DNA of 64,000 bases from Candidatus Poribacteria bacterium. Its GTDB lineage: Bacteria; Poribacteria; WGA-4E; WGA-3G. Shown here piece after piece: positions 53,808 to 63,500 of the stretch. Location of the stretch: NCBI GenBank assembly GCA_026706025.1, contig JAPOZO010000075.1:1-64000 (forward strand), read 5' to 3'. A program made the position numbers and the translations under genes. How positions within the stretch are numbered: the first letter of the stretch is position 1; each line of letters opens with the position of its first letter. The notes under the pieces were generated by a model. It did no database searches. It worked only from the letters and a program-made list of their open reading frames with translations, and had not been told where the DNA came from.

Positions 53808-55406
53808 TTACGATGTTGCTGGCACTTCGGTTGCATTTCCGTCTCTGGATTCATACGCCTCGATTACGCCTGCGCCGATGCTGTCGCCCCAGACGTTAAC
53901 TGTGGTACGGAACCGGTCGAGTAGCCAATCAATAGAGAGAATAAGTGTTATACCCTCAACTGGAAGATCTACGGCTCTCAGTACAATAACCATTGTGACG
54001 AGGCCCGCTTCTGGGATTCCTGCAGCACCGATGGCTGCCAATGTCGCGGTCAGCACGACGACCACCTGTTGTGCTGGATCCATGGAGATCGCATAGACTT
54101 GGGCGATAAACATGACAGCGACGGCTTCATAAAGCGCAGTGCCATCCATATTAATGGTTGCTCCCAACGGAAGCACAAAACTGGAAGTCCGGCTGGAGAC
54201 ACCGTTCTGATTCTCGACCCCTTCCATCGTTAGCGGGAGGGTTGCGCTGGAACTTGCTGTCGAAAAGGCGTTGAGTAAAGCGGTTGCCATGCCTCTGAAG
54301 TAGTTCAGCGGATTTCTGCGTGCAAGCAACAGAAGCAGGATTGGTAAAGCAATAGCACCGTGTACGCCGAGCCCTAAGACGACTGTCGCACTGTACTTGC
54401 CCACGGCGACGAGTTCGGGCCAGAAACCCGCAAATCCTTTTGCCTCGCCAATCCTGCCTGCGATTAAACCGAAGATACCGAGCGGTGCGACATACATGAT
54501 CCAGTGAACGAGTTTCATCACCGCCTCATTTAGCCCCGAAATCACAGCGACGACCGGTTTGCCAATATCACCCAACATGGATAAAGCGGCACCAATGAGA
54601 AGCGAGAAAAAGATTAAAGGCAAAATGTCGGTATGCACCATCGCTTTGAAGACGTTTGACGGGATCATCCCCTCTTTACCTGTCTCTTCGTTGCCGAGGA
54701 ATACCTCTTTGATGGTGCTGCCCATCGTCTTTTCCATTTTGCCGGACACGCTTGTGGCAATCGGTAGGTTGATGTTAACGCCTGCACCTGTGTTTTGGGG
54801 TTCTATCGTCTCAAGACGACCCTCAATGAATAATAGGCGTTCACCGGTGTCTGTTGTGACGTAACGCGCATCCTCCGATAACGGTTGCCACGACTCCACT
54901 GTGGCTGTTGTCCCGGAAATTGATTTCACTTCGCCACGTAGGTTTTGATCGGCGAGCGTGATGACGTATTTATTGTTATATGTCCGATTGAATTCGCCGC
55001 TCATCTCAACAGTGAGCATCTCGGTGCCAGACAATGTGTAACTCAGATCAGGACGTTCTTCACCTTGTGATAGCCCTTTTCCCGGCGAGATGATGTTCAC
55101 AAGAATCATCCCGATAATAACGGAGATGGCGGTTGTTGCCATATAATACAGGACGGTTCGTCCGCCGATGGAACCGATGTTGCGGATGTCGCCTAAATTG
55201 GTTATCCCAACGATCATAGACAGGACAACAAGCGGGACGACGATCATCTTCAAGAGGTTTAAGAATACTTCACCGAGTATCGTTGTGTGGACTGCGAAGT
55301 CTGGTGCGTAACCACCGATAATTGCACCGGCAACAATCGCAATGATAATTCCGTAAAGCAGCCCGAGGCTAACTTTCGGTTTCTGTTCGTTTTCATTTTC
55401 ATTCAT
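53808..55406 (-). CDS. Dicarboxylate/amino acid:cation symporter (SDF family) with insertion
   Basis: A 532-residue GltP/DctA-type secondary transporter. Hallmarks are LKMIVVPLVVLSMIVGITNLGDIRNIGSIGG, the Ser-rich hairpin FSTASSSATLPLTMEG, GATINMDGTALYEAVAVMFIAQV and the final SIDWLLDRFRTTVNVWGDSIGAGVIE. It moves C4-dicarboxylates, glutamate or aspartate with Na+ or H+. Family members have about 420 residues. Here some 110 extra polar residues (about 120-235, TLSGTEMLTVEMSG to GKEGMIPSN) lie between membrane helices, with a small beta domain (VKSISGTTATVESW). AGGAG precedes the ATG. It is flanked by repeat elements on both sides. Confidence 0.93.
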   Translation of the reverse strand: MNENENEQKPKVSLGLLYGIIIAIVAGAIIGGYAPDFAVHTTILGEVFLNLLKMIVVPLVVLSMIVGITNLGDIRNIGSIGGRTVLYYMATTAISVIIGMILVNIISPGKGLSQGEERPDLSYTLSGTEMLTVEMSGEFNRTYNNKYVITLADQNLRGEVKSISGTTATVESWQPLSEDARYVTTDTGERLLFIEGRLETIEPQNTGAGVNINLPIATSVSGKMEKTMGSTIKEVFLGNEETGKEGMIPSNVFKAMVHTDILPLIFFSLLIGAALSMLGDIGKPVVAVISGLNEAVMKLVHWIMYVAPLGIFGLIAGRIGEAKGFAGFWPELVAVGKYSATVVLGLGVHGAIALPILLLLLARRNPLNYFRGMATALLNAFSTASSSATLPLTMEGVENQNGVSSRTSSFVLPLGATINMDGTALYEAVAVMFIAQVYAISMDPAQQVVVVLTATLAAIGAAGIPEAGLVTMVIVLRAVDLPVEGITLILSIDWLLDRFRTTVNVWGDSIGAGVIEAYESRDGNATEVPATS

Positions 55407-55424
55407 AGGTTGACTCCTGTTTTA

Positions 55425-55514
55425 GTTGTCAGTTATCAGTACGGTTTTTCTGCGAAAAACCTTTCAGTACTCAGTACTTAGTCAAGAAGAGACTTCGCTG
55501 ACAACTGAGTACTT
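55425..55514. repeat. Foldback repeat element
   Basis: GTTGTCAG (55425-55432) pairs with CTGACAAC (55498-55505), enclosing the perfect hairpin GGTTTTTC-TGC-GAAAAACC (55443-55461) and AGTACT-type words. It lies between the symporter and the cytochrome/LRR surface protein gene and could also work as a terminator for the latter on the minus strand. Confidence 0.65.
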
Positions 55515-55517
55515 GTT

Positions 55518-58500
55518 TTACTTGCGTATCAGCATTTTTTTGGTGGCGTTAAAATCGCCTGCTGTAACGGAGTCGCGTGTGGACTCCGTGGACAATGTAT
55601 AGAAGTAGACACCACTTGCGACTGATTCACCGACTTCGTTTTTGCCGTCCCAATACGCGGCACGGGTGCGGGTTTGGTAGATGCCAGCGGGTTGATGCCC
55701 TAATTTTAATGTTCGGACCAAGGTCCCGTTCACAGAATAGATGGTCAGGATAACTTCTGCCGGTTCAGCGAGTTGATACGGTATCCATGTCTCTGGGTTA
55801 AAGGGGTTTGGATAATTGTGAAGTAATGCGGTTTCTTCCGGGATGAACAGTGTTAAGAGTCGTTCAAGATTGGCGATGCCTTGTTGGAAGGTAATGGATC
55901 CATCACCTTCAATTTGTGCTTGTGTTATCCATGCTTGTATCATTGCTGGGTCTAATAAATCTAAGTCGTTTATAGCAATAGCGGAAGGTGCTGCAGCGTC
56001 GGTTGATTCACCGAGATGTTGTGCGACGAGGATGAGGTCTTGGATGTTAATAGTTCCATCCCGATTGACATCTACTTGCGGATTGATAGACGCATCTTCA
56101 CCGAGGTGCCGAGAGACAAGGATTAGATCCAGGACACTCACCTGTCCATCTCGGTTTACGTCTCCGGTAGCAAGTTGTCCTTCTATCGTGAAAACTACCT
56201 TGTGGGGACCCGCAGGAATGCTATCACCCGTGATAGAACCTAATTGGAAGTTTTCCAGCATTATTTGGGTTTCGCCACCTTCCTTCGCTGTGAATGTCAC
56301 TGACAGCAGTGTACCTGTCCCGGTGACACCGTCTTCGTTGAGCCTCGCTGAACTCAGTTTGCTAATCTTGCCTGTAGCGTTATCAATTGTTCCTTTTTGG
56401 AAGAAGGTCGTTCCGCCGCCTTCCTTGAGAAAATCGCCTTCATTGACCTCAACTGTTTCAAGTACTGATGGATCAAAAGCAATATCAAATTGCCAGCCTG
56501 CTAAATCAAATACATTCTCTGCGTTGACCTCAAGGGTGAAAGTATCCCCGGCATGAATATTAGACTCGGAAAAGGTATAACCTACACTCGGATTCTCCAC
56601 CATATATTCCGTGCTAGGTGCAAATCCAGCAAAGAAACTTATTGCCCTATAGGTTTTATACACATGACTCACTAACAACACGTTCTTCCCTTTTTGCAAT
56701 GTGATAGGGAAAAAATCCTGATAATCAGAATTCCATGTTTCACTATCAATATAGTGTGGATAATTGTAGACTAACGCGCCATTGAGCCAAACTTTGCGAG
56801 GGAACTCACCTGCACCTATGAACATTTTCGTCTGCTGTATTCGTGGAGAATATAAGGTAATGGAAGCATAAATAACAACCAAACCTGATTTATTTTCAAT
56901 GGACATCAATCGCCGAAGGTTATCAAGGTTACTATCAGATTCATTCGGATTATAATTATAAGGCTCAAGGGTACCTGATAACCATACGTTATCACCAATG
57001 CTATCGCCCGCCGTTACCCCGAGGGTAGCAATCTGTTGCTCTGTAACCTTCCCATCAGATGCTTCTGCCAAATAATCTACACCTGTATCCGAGTAATAAA
57101 AACTATTGTTAGGTTTTGGTAACTGTAACCATAACCAGGGGCCATCAATTTTGGGGCCATCTTGTGGATAGCCGGGGTTTTTATGCCATTTGAAGACCTC
57201 CAAGTTTTCGCGTATACCGTCTAAGGGCGAGATATCATCTATGTTATTGGAATTAAGGAGGAGCGTTTTCAAATTGTGTAAGGAGGCGAGTGGTGAGACA
57301 TCTGTAATGCGATTGAAGCTTAGATTTAGCGTTTCTAAGCTGTGTAAGGAGGCGAGTGGTGAGACATCTACAATGTTGTTTTCGTTTAGTATGAGCGTTT
57401 CTAAGTTTATCAAGCCAGCGAGCATTGAGATATCCGAGGTTCTATTGTTGAAAAGGTCGAGATGTTTCAAATTGGTCAACCCTGCCAGCGGTGAATAGTC
57501 TGATATCCCTTTAACATATCGAAAACCGAGCCAGGTGAGTTTCGTTAAACTTCTTAAAGGTGAAATATCGGTTACACGGCTGGCATATAAGTTAAGGCGC
57601 GTTAAGTTTGTCAATCCTGCAAGGGGTGAAATATCGGATATATCAGTTTTTATGGTATCTAATTTTCTCAGTTTCGTGAGCCCTGCCAAGGGCGCAAGGT
57701 TTGATATATGGGCATCCTCAATCCATATCTCTTCTAAATTGGCAGCGTGCTCAATGCCTGTTAAATTTTTAATGTCCCTATCACTTGTGCTTAGGGTTGT
57801 TAATGTTGCCATATCTTCAAGTGTAATCGGAACAGTATCAGCATCCTCCTTCCCAAGTGCTTCGGCAATTACCGCGCGGAGGTTTGGATCTGGAATGTCA
57901 ACAGACTCTCCGGGAATGAGTTCTGGACGCTGCACAACTGGAGGCAGGGTGCTATCAGGCGTATTCAGCGCGGAAATCATATCGTCAAAGTTAGACGTCC
58001 AGGCATCCCGTTTTATAGTCCCATTTTCTAACACCTGCAATCCTAAGTTTTGTAAACTCACATTCTTACGAATTTTTCCAAGGAATACCCCGGTCTCTAA
58101 ACCGACAGCAGCTGCAGCGTGTGAAGCGTCAAGTGGTGCTTGAAACGCTTCATGGAACCGCTGAACAGGTTCAATACCGCCAAATACATCGCCTGTTGCT
58201 TCAAGTGCCTGTCGGTAACGGTCAGTGTCCTCTTCGATGAGCCCATCCATCACTGTTTTTTCAACATAAAGCCGCAACGCGCGATCTTTGTCAAACGGTG
58301 GGTTCTCGTTCTGTTCAACAACACCCCGCACTTGATCTTCAAACGTCTTCATACCTTCGGTATGACACCCAATACAAGAGAGTCCGTTACGGACAGTCGG
58401 ATCGCTCGCCGCAGGGTTGGAAACGATGCTTATCGGTGCTTCATTCAGCCGATTGCCACCGGCATCTGATAGATAATATGCCTGTAAGCCGTTTGGTAGA

Positions 58501-59594
58501 TTGAAGATAACCTCACCACCGTCGTGTGTAAAATCAAGTGGATGTGTAAGGATGTTCTGTGTGCCGACACTTCCAGCAAAGTCGTAACTCTTCCAATACG
58601 CGCCGTATCGAGAGAGGTGCCGTTCTACAATACGGTTGTGATTGGAGACACCGGAATCGTTGAACCCGGCACGCCAGACGCGTCTTCCTGGGGCATTTCG
58701 GATATTTTCAACTACATTCACCTCAAGACGTGTCTCCAACTCCCGATCTGTTAGTGGGAGATCAAGGAGATCGTGGTAGAGTGGCGGCAGTGAAGCGGTC
58801 GCAAGAAACCAGTCTACATGGACAAATGGCACCTCGCAACTCATTTCTTGGCGAAGATTCGTTAGTTTTTCATGGAGTGCTGTCTGTGTCAGTGCGTTGA
58901 ACTCAACTTTATAGGGATATTCCGTTTCAATTAGCGTCCATCGGTTGGTGCCGATCTCCCATTCATAGTCTCGGAGGTCAATATAGAAGATTGTTGCTTG
59001 TGAATCGATGGGCTGCGGTTTGGTAACCTCGCGTCCCCAAGAGAGACTATTCACAAGTTTTGAGAGTGCCCGTTGGTACGCGCGGAGGGTCTCTGTTGTT
59101 TCGCCTGCGTTATAGAGATGTGTCGATGTAAAATAGCGTGCGAAGGCGCGGTCGAATGTATCGAGCGATTGGACATGGTTCTCAATCGTCTGCAGCATTT
59201 CTTCGGTTGTGATGAAGTTGATGTCGGTTCTGGCAGCAGTATTCCAGTCCGGCGCGCCTGCTTGAATCCATTGTCGGATCGTCTGAATCGCTGCAGGAGG
59301 TAAGGGTGGCTGTCCGAGCGGCATCCGTTTTTCTACAGCGGTTTCGATTAACCGTTGATAGAATATGGAATTATCAGGGTTTCCGGGAATAACTTTCCCG
59401 GTATTAATCAACCCTTGGCTGCTTTGAATGATGAGTTGCTCGGTAAAGGAGCCGTGTGGTCCATGGCAAATGAGGCAGCTTTGTTCAAATATGGCGGATA
59501 CCTCCTGCGCGAGGTTTTCTTGGGCATCAACACTCTGGTATGTTGTCATGAATATTAATACACAGACGGGTACAACAAAGATCCTCCATTCCAT
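55518..59594 (-). CDS. Surface protein: cytochrome c / LRR / cohesin / dockerin / FlgD-like module
   Basis: A 1358-residue exported protein. It has a signal peptide (MEWRIFVVPVCVLIFMTTYQSVDA), then a planctomycete-cytochrome-C-like domain with haem motif CLICH (40-44) and the MPLGQPPLPPAAIQTIRQWIQAGAPDW end. Further on is a second CxxCH (CIGCH, 407-411). Residues 590-820 hold about nine internalin-type LRRs (NLTRLNLYASRVTDISPL). Residues about 860-1010 form a beta-sandwich (WLSGTLEPYN, KVWLNGALVYN). At 1015-1150 is a cohesin-like domain (AGDTFTLEVNAENVFDLAGWQFDIAFDPSVLETVEVNEGDFL), followed by a two-repeat type I dockerin (DVNRDGQVSVLDLILVSRHLG and DVNRDGTINIQDLILVAQHLG). The C-terminal module is NYPNPFNPETWIPYQLAEPAEV to KKMLIRK. 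Cohesin and dockerin in one chain could drive self-assembly on the cell surface; haem suggests redox. A paralogue starts beyond the window at 64 kb. Confidence 0.92.
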   Translation of the reverse strand: MEWRIFVVPVCVLIFMTTYQSVDAQENLAQEVSAIFEQSCLICHGPHGSFTEQLIIQSSQGLINTGKVIPGNPDNSIFYQRLIETAVEKRMPLGQPPLPPAAIQTIRQWIQAGAPDWNTAARTDINFITTEEMLQTIENHVQSLDTFDRAFARYFTSTHLYNAGETTETLRAYQRALSKLVNSLSWGREVTKPQPIDSQATIFYIDLRDYEWEIGTNRWTLIETEYPYKVEFNALTQTALHEKLTNLRQEMSCEVPFVHVDWFLATASLPPLYHDLLDLPLTDRELETRLEVNVVENIRNAPGRRVWRAGFNDSGVSNHNRIVERHLSRYGAYWKSYDFAGSVGTQNILTHPLDFTHDGGEVIFNLPNGLQAYYLSDAGGNRLNEAPISIVSNPAASDPTVRNGLSCIGCHTEGMKTFEDQVRGVVEQNENPPFDKDRALRLYVEKTVMDGLIEEDTDRYRQALEATGDVFGGIEPVQRFHEAFQAPLDASHAAAAVGLETGVFLGKIRKNVSLQNLGLQVLENGTIKRDAWTSNFDDMISALNTPDSTLPPVVQRPELIPGESVDIPDPNLRAVIAEALGKEDADTVPITLEDMATLTTLSTSDRDIKNLTGIEHAANLEEIWIEDAHISNLAPLAGLTKLRKLDTIKTDISDISPLAGLTNLTRLNLYASRVTDISPLRSLTKLTWLGFRYVKGISDYSPLAGLTNLKHLDLFNNRTSDISMLAGLINLETLILNENNIVDVSPLASLHSLETLNLSFNRITDVSPLASLHNLKTLLLNSNNIDDISPLDGIRENLEVFKWHKNPGYPQDGPKIDGPWLWLQLPKPNNSFYYSDTGVDYLAEASDGKVTEQQIATLGVTAGDSIGDNVWLSGTLEPYNYNPNESDSNLDNLRRLMSIENKSGLVVIYASITLYSPRIQQTKMFIGAGEFPRKVWLNGALVYNYPHYIDSETWNSDYQDFFPITLQKGKNVLLVSHVYKTYRAISFFAGFAPSTEYMVENPSVGYTFSESNIHAGDTFTLEVNAENVFDLAGWQFDIAFDPSVLETVEVNEGDFLKEGGGTTFFQKGTIDNATGKISKLSSARLNEDGVTGTGTLLSVTFTAKEGGETQIMLENFQLGSITGDSIPAGPHKVVFTIEGQLATGDVNRDGQVSVLDLILVSRHLGEDASINPQVDVNRDGTINIQDLILVAQHLGESTDAAAPSAIAINDLDLLDPAMIQAWITQAQIEGDGSITFQQGIANLERLLTLFIPEETALLHNYPNPFNPETWIPYQLAEPAEVILTIYSVNGTLVRTLKLGHQPAGIYQTRTRAAYWDGKNEVGESVASGVYFYTLSTESTRDSVTAGDFNATKKMLIRK

Positions 59595-59768
59595 CGTGAA
59601 CTCTCTCCTCCGGATTCTGAAGTTTTGTTCGGAATTATGGTAGATTTTAGAATTTTCTAAACAATGTTGGTGGCAAAGTTAGGAAAACTCGCCTACCGGT
59701 GGGTGACTTCTAACATCTGATTTGGTTTAATCTACAAACACACGATTATCGCTGGCAGATTCGCGGAT

Positions 59769-59951
59769 CTAAGAGCCAGGCTTCTCCGGTTTCTTTACCC
59801 GGACGATCGGTAAATCGACGTATTTTATGCCTTGTTTTATACGTTTCTCTTGTTTTTTGGTCATAAATTCCATGTACGTTTCTAAATCGCCGAAAAGCGC
59901 GACAAGACGTGCTTTGGCATCAAGGCATTCTTTCAAAATTTCGTCGCACAT
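59769..59951 (-). CDS. Small partner (probable antitoxin) of the PIN toxin
   Basis: A 60-residue protein whose ATG overlaps the stop of the PIN gene (TAATG). Sequence MCDEILKECLDAKARLVALF...GIKYVDLP aligns with the C-terminal tail of the fused PIN protein at 19069-19755 (D-x-IL-x-EC...K...F...G-x-KYV-x-x-P-x-V). Small proteins of this kind commonly follow this PIN family and are likely the antitoxin or partner. The C-terminal region is basic (VRVKKPEKP). Confidence 0.75.
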   Translation of the reverse strand: MCDEILKECLDAKARLVALFGDLETYMEFMTKKQEKRIKQGIKYVDLPIVRVKKPEKPGS

Positions 59952-60442
59952 TAGGTCTCCTCCAGTATCGCCTCTGGGGTATCAATGCGGGGCGGCGAAT
60001 AACCCGCATCACGACAAACTTGCCCAATTTTGGGTCTTGTGTGCGGATTTGCGAGATGCGCGAAGTTCCACGTTACGAGATACGGAATAGCACGTCTCGC
60101 TGAAACGGCTATGTGAACAGCATCTGTAAATGCAATTTGCGGAAGTGCTCCTTGATCAACTAATTGCTGTGCCAAAACTCGGTCAGCACTTTGTACAACT
60201 AAAATGCTGAGACCTTCAACGGCTCGTAGTCTATTTGTTGCTTGATCTCTGTTCCCGATTGATATTTCATTAATAACATAGTCAGACAAAATGAATTCAA
60301 AACGGGTATCTTGCCAAAACTCACGCGTGATTTTTTGTCGTTCCGCAGTCTCGGGAGAACGGCTCGGTCTGGAAACCAGATAGCTCGGAATTGTTGCGTC
60401 AATGTAAGTTAGGCGCGACTCTCCTTGGGAATTCGTCTTCAT
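59951..60442 (-). CDS. PIN-domain (VapC-like) toxin
   Basis: A 163-residue PIN nuclease, YIDATIPSYLVSRPSRSPETAERQKITREFW, with candidate ligands D15, the Glu in INEISIGN, the Asp in FTDAVHIAVSA and the Asn of TWNFAH. It ends DTPEAILEET, the same end point as in the PIN half of the fused protein at 19069, and the two are paralogues. The product is an RNase-type toxin by family. It forms a two-gene unit with the small partner that follows. No clear ribosome binding site precedes the ATG. Confidence 0.85.
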   Translation of the reverse strand: MKTNSQGESRLTYIDATIPSYLVSRPSRSPETAERQKITREFWQDTRFEFILSDYVINEISIGNRDQATNRLRAVEGLSILVVQSADRVLAQQLVDQGALPQIAFTDAVHIAVSARRAIPYLVTWNFAHLANPHTRPKIGQVCRDAGYSPPRIDTPEAILEET

Positions 60443-60521
60443 ATTTTATATGATAACATGAAATGTCTTGAAACGCAAGAAGCTTTCGGGGAGACGCGCT
60501 ATACATCTGCTCAGTTACGTC

Positions 60522-63500
60522 TTACTTCAGAATGAGCATCTTCCGCGTAGCCGTAAAATCGTCAGCGGTAAATGTATAGAAGTAGACACCGCTGGCGACG
60601 GATTCACCGACTTCGTTTTTCCCGTCCCAATACGCGGCACGGGTGCGGGTTTGATAGATGCCAGCGGGTTGATACCCTAATTTTAGTGTTCGGACCAAGG
60701 TCCCATTCATGGAATAAATGGTTAAGGTAACTTCTGCTGGCTCGGCGAGTTGATACGGTATCCACGTCTCTGGGTTGAACGGATTTGGATAGTTGTGAAG
60801 TAAAGCGGTTTCTTCTGGGATGAATAGTGCTAAGAGTCGTTCAAGGTTGGCGATGCCTTGTCGGAAGGCAAGCGAGCCGTCATTTTCAATTTGTGCTTGT
60901 GTTATCCATGCTTGTATCATTGCTGGGTCTAATAAATCTAAATCGTTTATAGCAATAGCGGAAGGTGCTGCAGCGTCGGTTGATTCACCAAGGTGTTGTG
61001 CGACAAGGAGGAGGTCTTGGATGTTGATCACACCATCGCGATTTACGTCAGTCCGCAAGTTAGCAGGCGCATTGGAACCCAAATCTTTTGCTACAAGAAC
61101 CAGATCCGCAACACTTACACGTCCATCCTGATTTACATCCCAAGGCGGATATTCTCCGACAGTAATGGTAATATTGGGTGGAACAGCAGGAATGACCTCG
61201 CCACTGATAGAACTGAACTCAAAATTTTCCAGTGTCACTTGTGTTTCGCCGCCTGCTTTTGCCTTCAATGTCACCGACAGTAATGTGCCTGTACCGCTAA
61301 CACCACTTTCAGATATCCGCGCCGAAACCAGATCAGTGATTTTTCCTGCAGCGTTATCAATCGTGCCATTTTGGAAGAAGGTATTTCCACTTTCCGTCTT
61401 CAGGAAATCCCCTTCGATAACTTCAACGGCTTCAAGGATATTGGGATCGAACGCAATATCCGCTTGCCATCCTGCTAAATCAGTGGTGTTCTCTGCGTTG
61501 AGATTGATCGTAAGTGTATCACCAGCGAGAAGGTTTGTTTGGATTGCAGAAAATGTAAAGCCGACATCTGGAGGCATCACTGTATACTCTGTACCTTCTT
61601 CAAAACCGAAAAATCCACTTAGATCAGTATACTCGCTTTGAATGGCAACTAACAACACATTTGCTCCCGGCTTCAAGGTAACAGGAAAAAATTTTTCATA
61701 TTTGTACGGCCAACCTTTTGTTGATATGTCTTTATGAACCAAGTCACCATTGAGCCAGATTTTTAACAAACCATTACTGCCTTGAAGCATCACCGTTTTC
61801 TGTTCTGATGGTGATTCTAGGATAATGGAACCATAGATAGCTTGGTTACTTTTATTTTTTTCTCCGATAGATTCTACCATATCACTGATGTTCCGAGAAC
61901 GGTTACCAATTTTGCTGGTTGTCCACACCTTGTTACCGATAACACTACCAGGTCTTGCGCCATAGGTAGCAATTTTCTGTTCTGTTACTCCACTAACTCC
62001 ACCACTATCTGCTATTGCCAGCCAATCTTTGTCAAGATTTTCAGCTGGGACTATCATCCACATCCAGGGACCCTCTATTACAGGTCCACCTATAGCAGAA
62101 CCCGGGTTTTCGACCCAATTAATATCTGAGAATACAGATAACTCCTTCAAAGGAGAGATGTCCAATATTAAGTTATCACGAAGGACTAAATTTTCTAAGT
62201 TGATTAATCTTGCCAAAGGAGATACATCTGAAATCATATTTTGATGAAGATGAAGAAATATCAACCCTGTTAAGTTTCCAAGTGGGGACAAATCGGTTAT
62301 CAATCTATTATCATAAAGATTTAGGGATTTTAATTTAGTTAATCCAGCCAATGGTGATAAATCAGATATTGAATCGTGGTGAAAATCAAGATGTTCCAAG
62401 TTGATTAGTCCTACAACAGGTGAAGCATCCGATATAGCTCTGTTACCACCAACTTCCAAATGTGTTAGACCTGTTAATTCCACAAGCGGCGAGATGTCTT
62501 CAAGGTCGCAACTGTAAAACGTCAGTTTTCTCAAGCTCGTAATGCCTGCCAGAGGTGCCAAATTTGATATAGGGGTGCGACCGAAGTCTAACCATCTCAG
62601 TTTTGTTAGCCCTGTAAGTGGTGATAGGTCTTTTATAGAGGTTTCCCAAGCACCTAAGCCGATAAGGTTTTTTAATTTTGCAAGTGGCGAAATGTCAGAT
62701 ACCGGATTTTTTGAAATCCACAACTCTTCCAGATTTATCGCGTCCTCAATACCTGTTAAATCTTTAATGTCTCTATTACTTGCCCTTAGGGTTGTCAACG
62801 TCGCCATCTCCTCCGCCGTAATTGAGACAATCGCAGTATTGTTTTTCCCAAGTGCTTCTGCAATTGCAGCGCGGAGGTTTGGATCAGGTATAACCACTTC
62901 ACCAGTAAGTATATTCGTATTTTGGGATAGTGCCTCTAAAGGTGAGAAATCCGTTATTGGATTATTGGAAAGCTTGAGCCATGTCAGATTGGTTAAAGAT
63001 GCCAGCGGTAACACGTCCGATATATCGTTTCCTGAAAGGTCCAGTCGTGTTAAACCCGTTAACTCCGCCAAGGCTGAAATATTTGAGATTCCGTTTTTGA
63101 CGAGATACAGTTCTGTCAACTCCTGTTTTCCAGCCAAAAATGAGAGATCCGTTATGTCCGCGCCGCAAATATCTATCGTTTTCAATTTATCTAATTTCGC
63201 CAAAGGTGAAAAATCTGATATAGGATTCCGCCAAGTGATAATGTGTTCCAAATTGATTAAATTTGCTACGGGCGATATATCGGATACATTGTTGCCATCA
63301 AATTTTAGAAACTTCAGATTAATCATACCTACTAAGGCGGATAAATCAGATAGGTTTACACCGTGAAAGACTAAATAAGACATATCCGTTAACTCTGTGA
63401 GGGGTGATATGTCTACAAATTCGGGATTTATGTCAACATAATCATAAGCGAGAGTTAATTTTGTTAGTTTAGTTAATTCTGTGAGTGGCGATAAGTCAGA

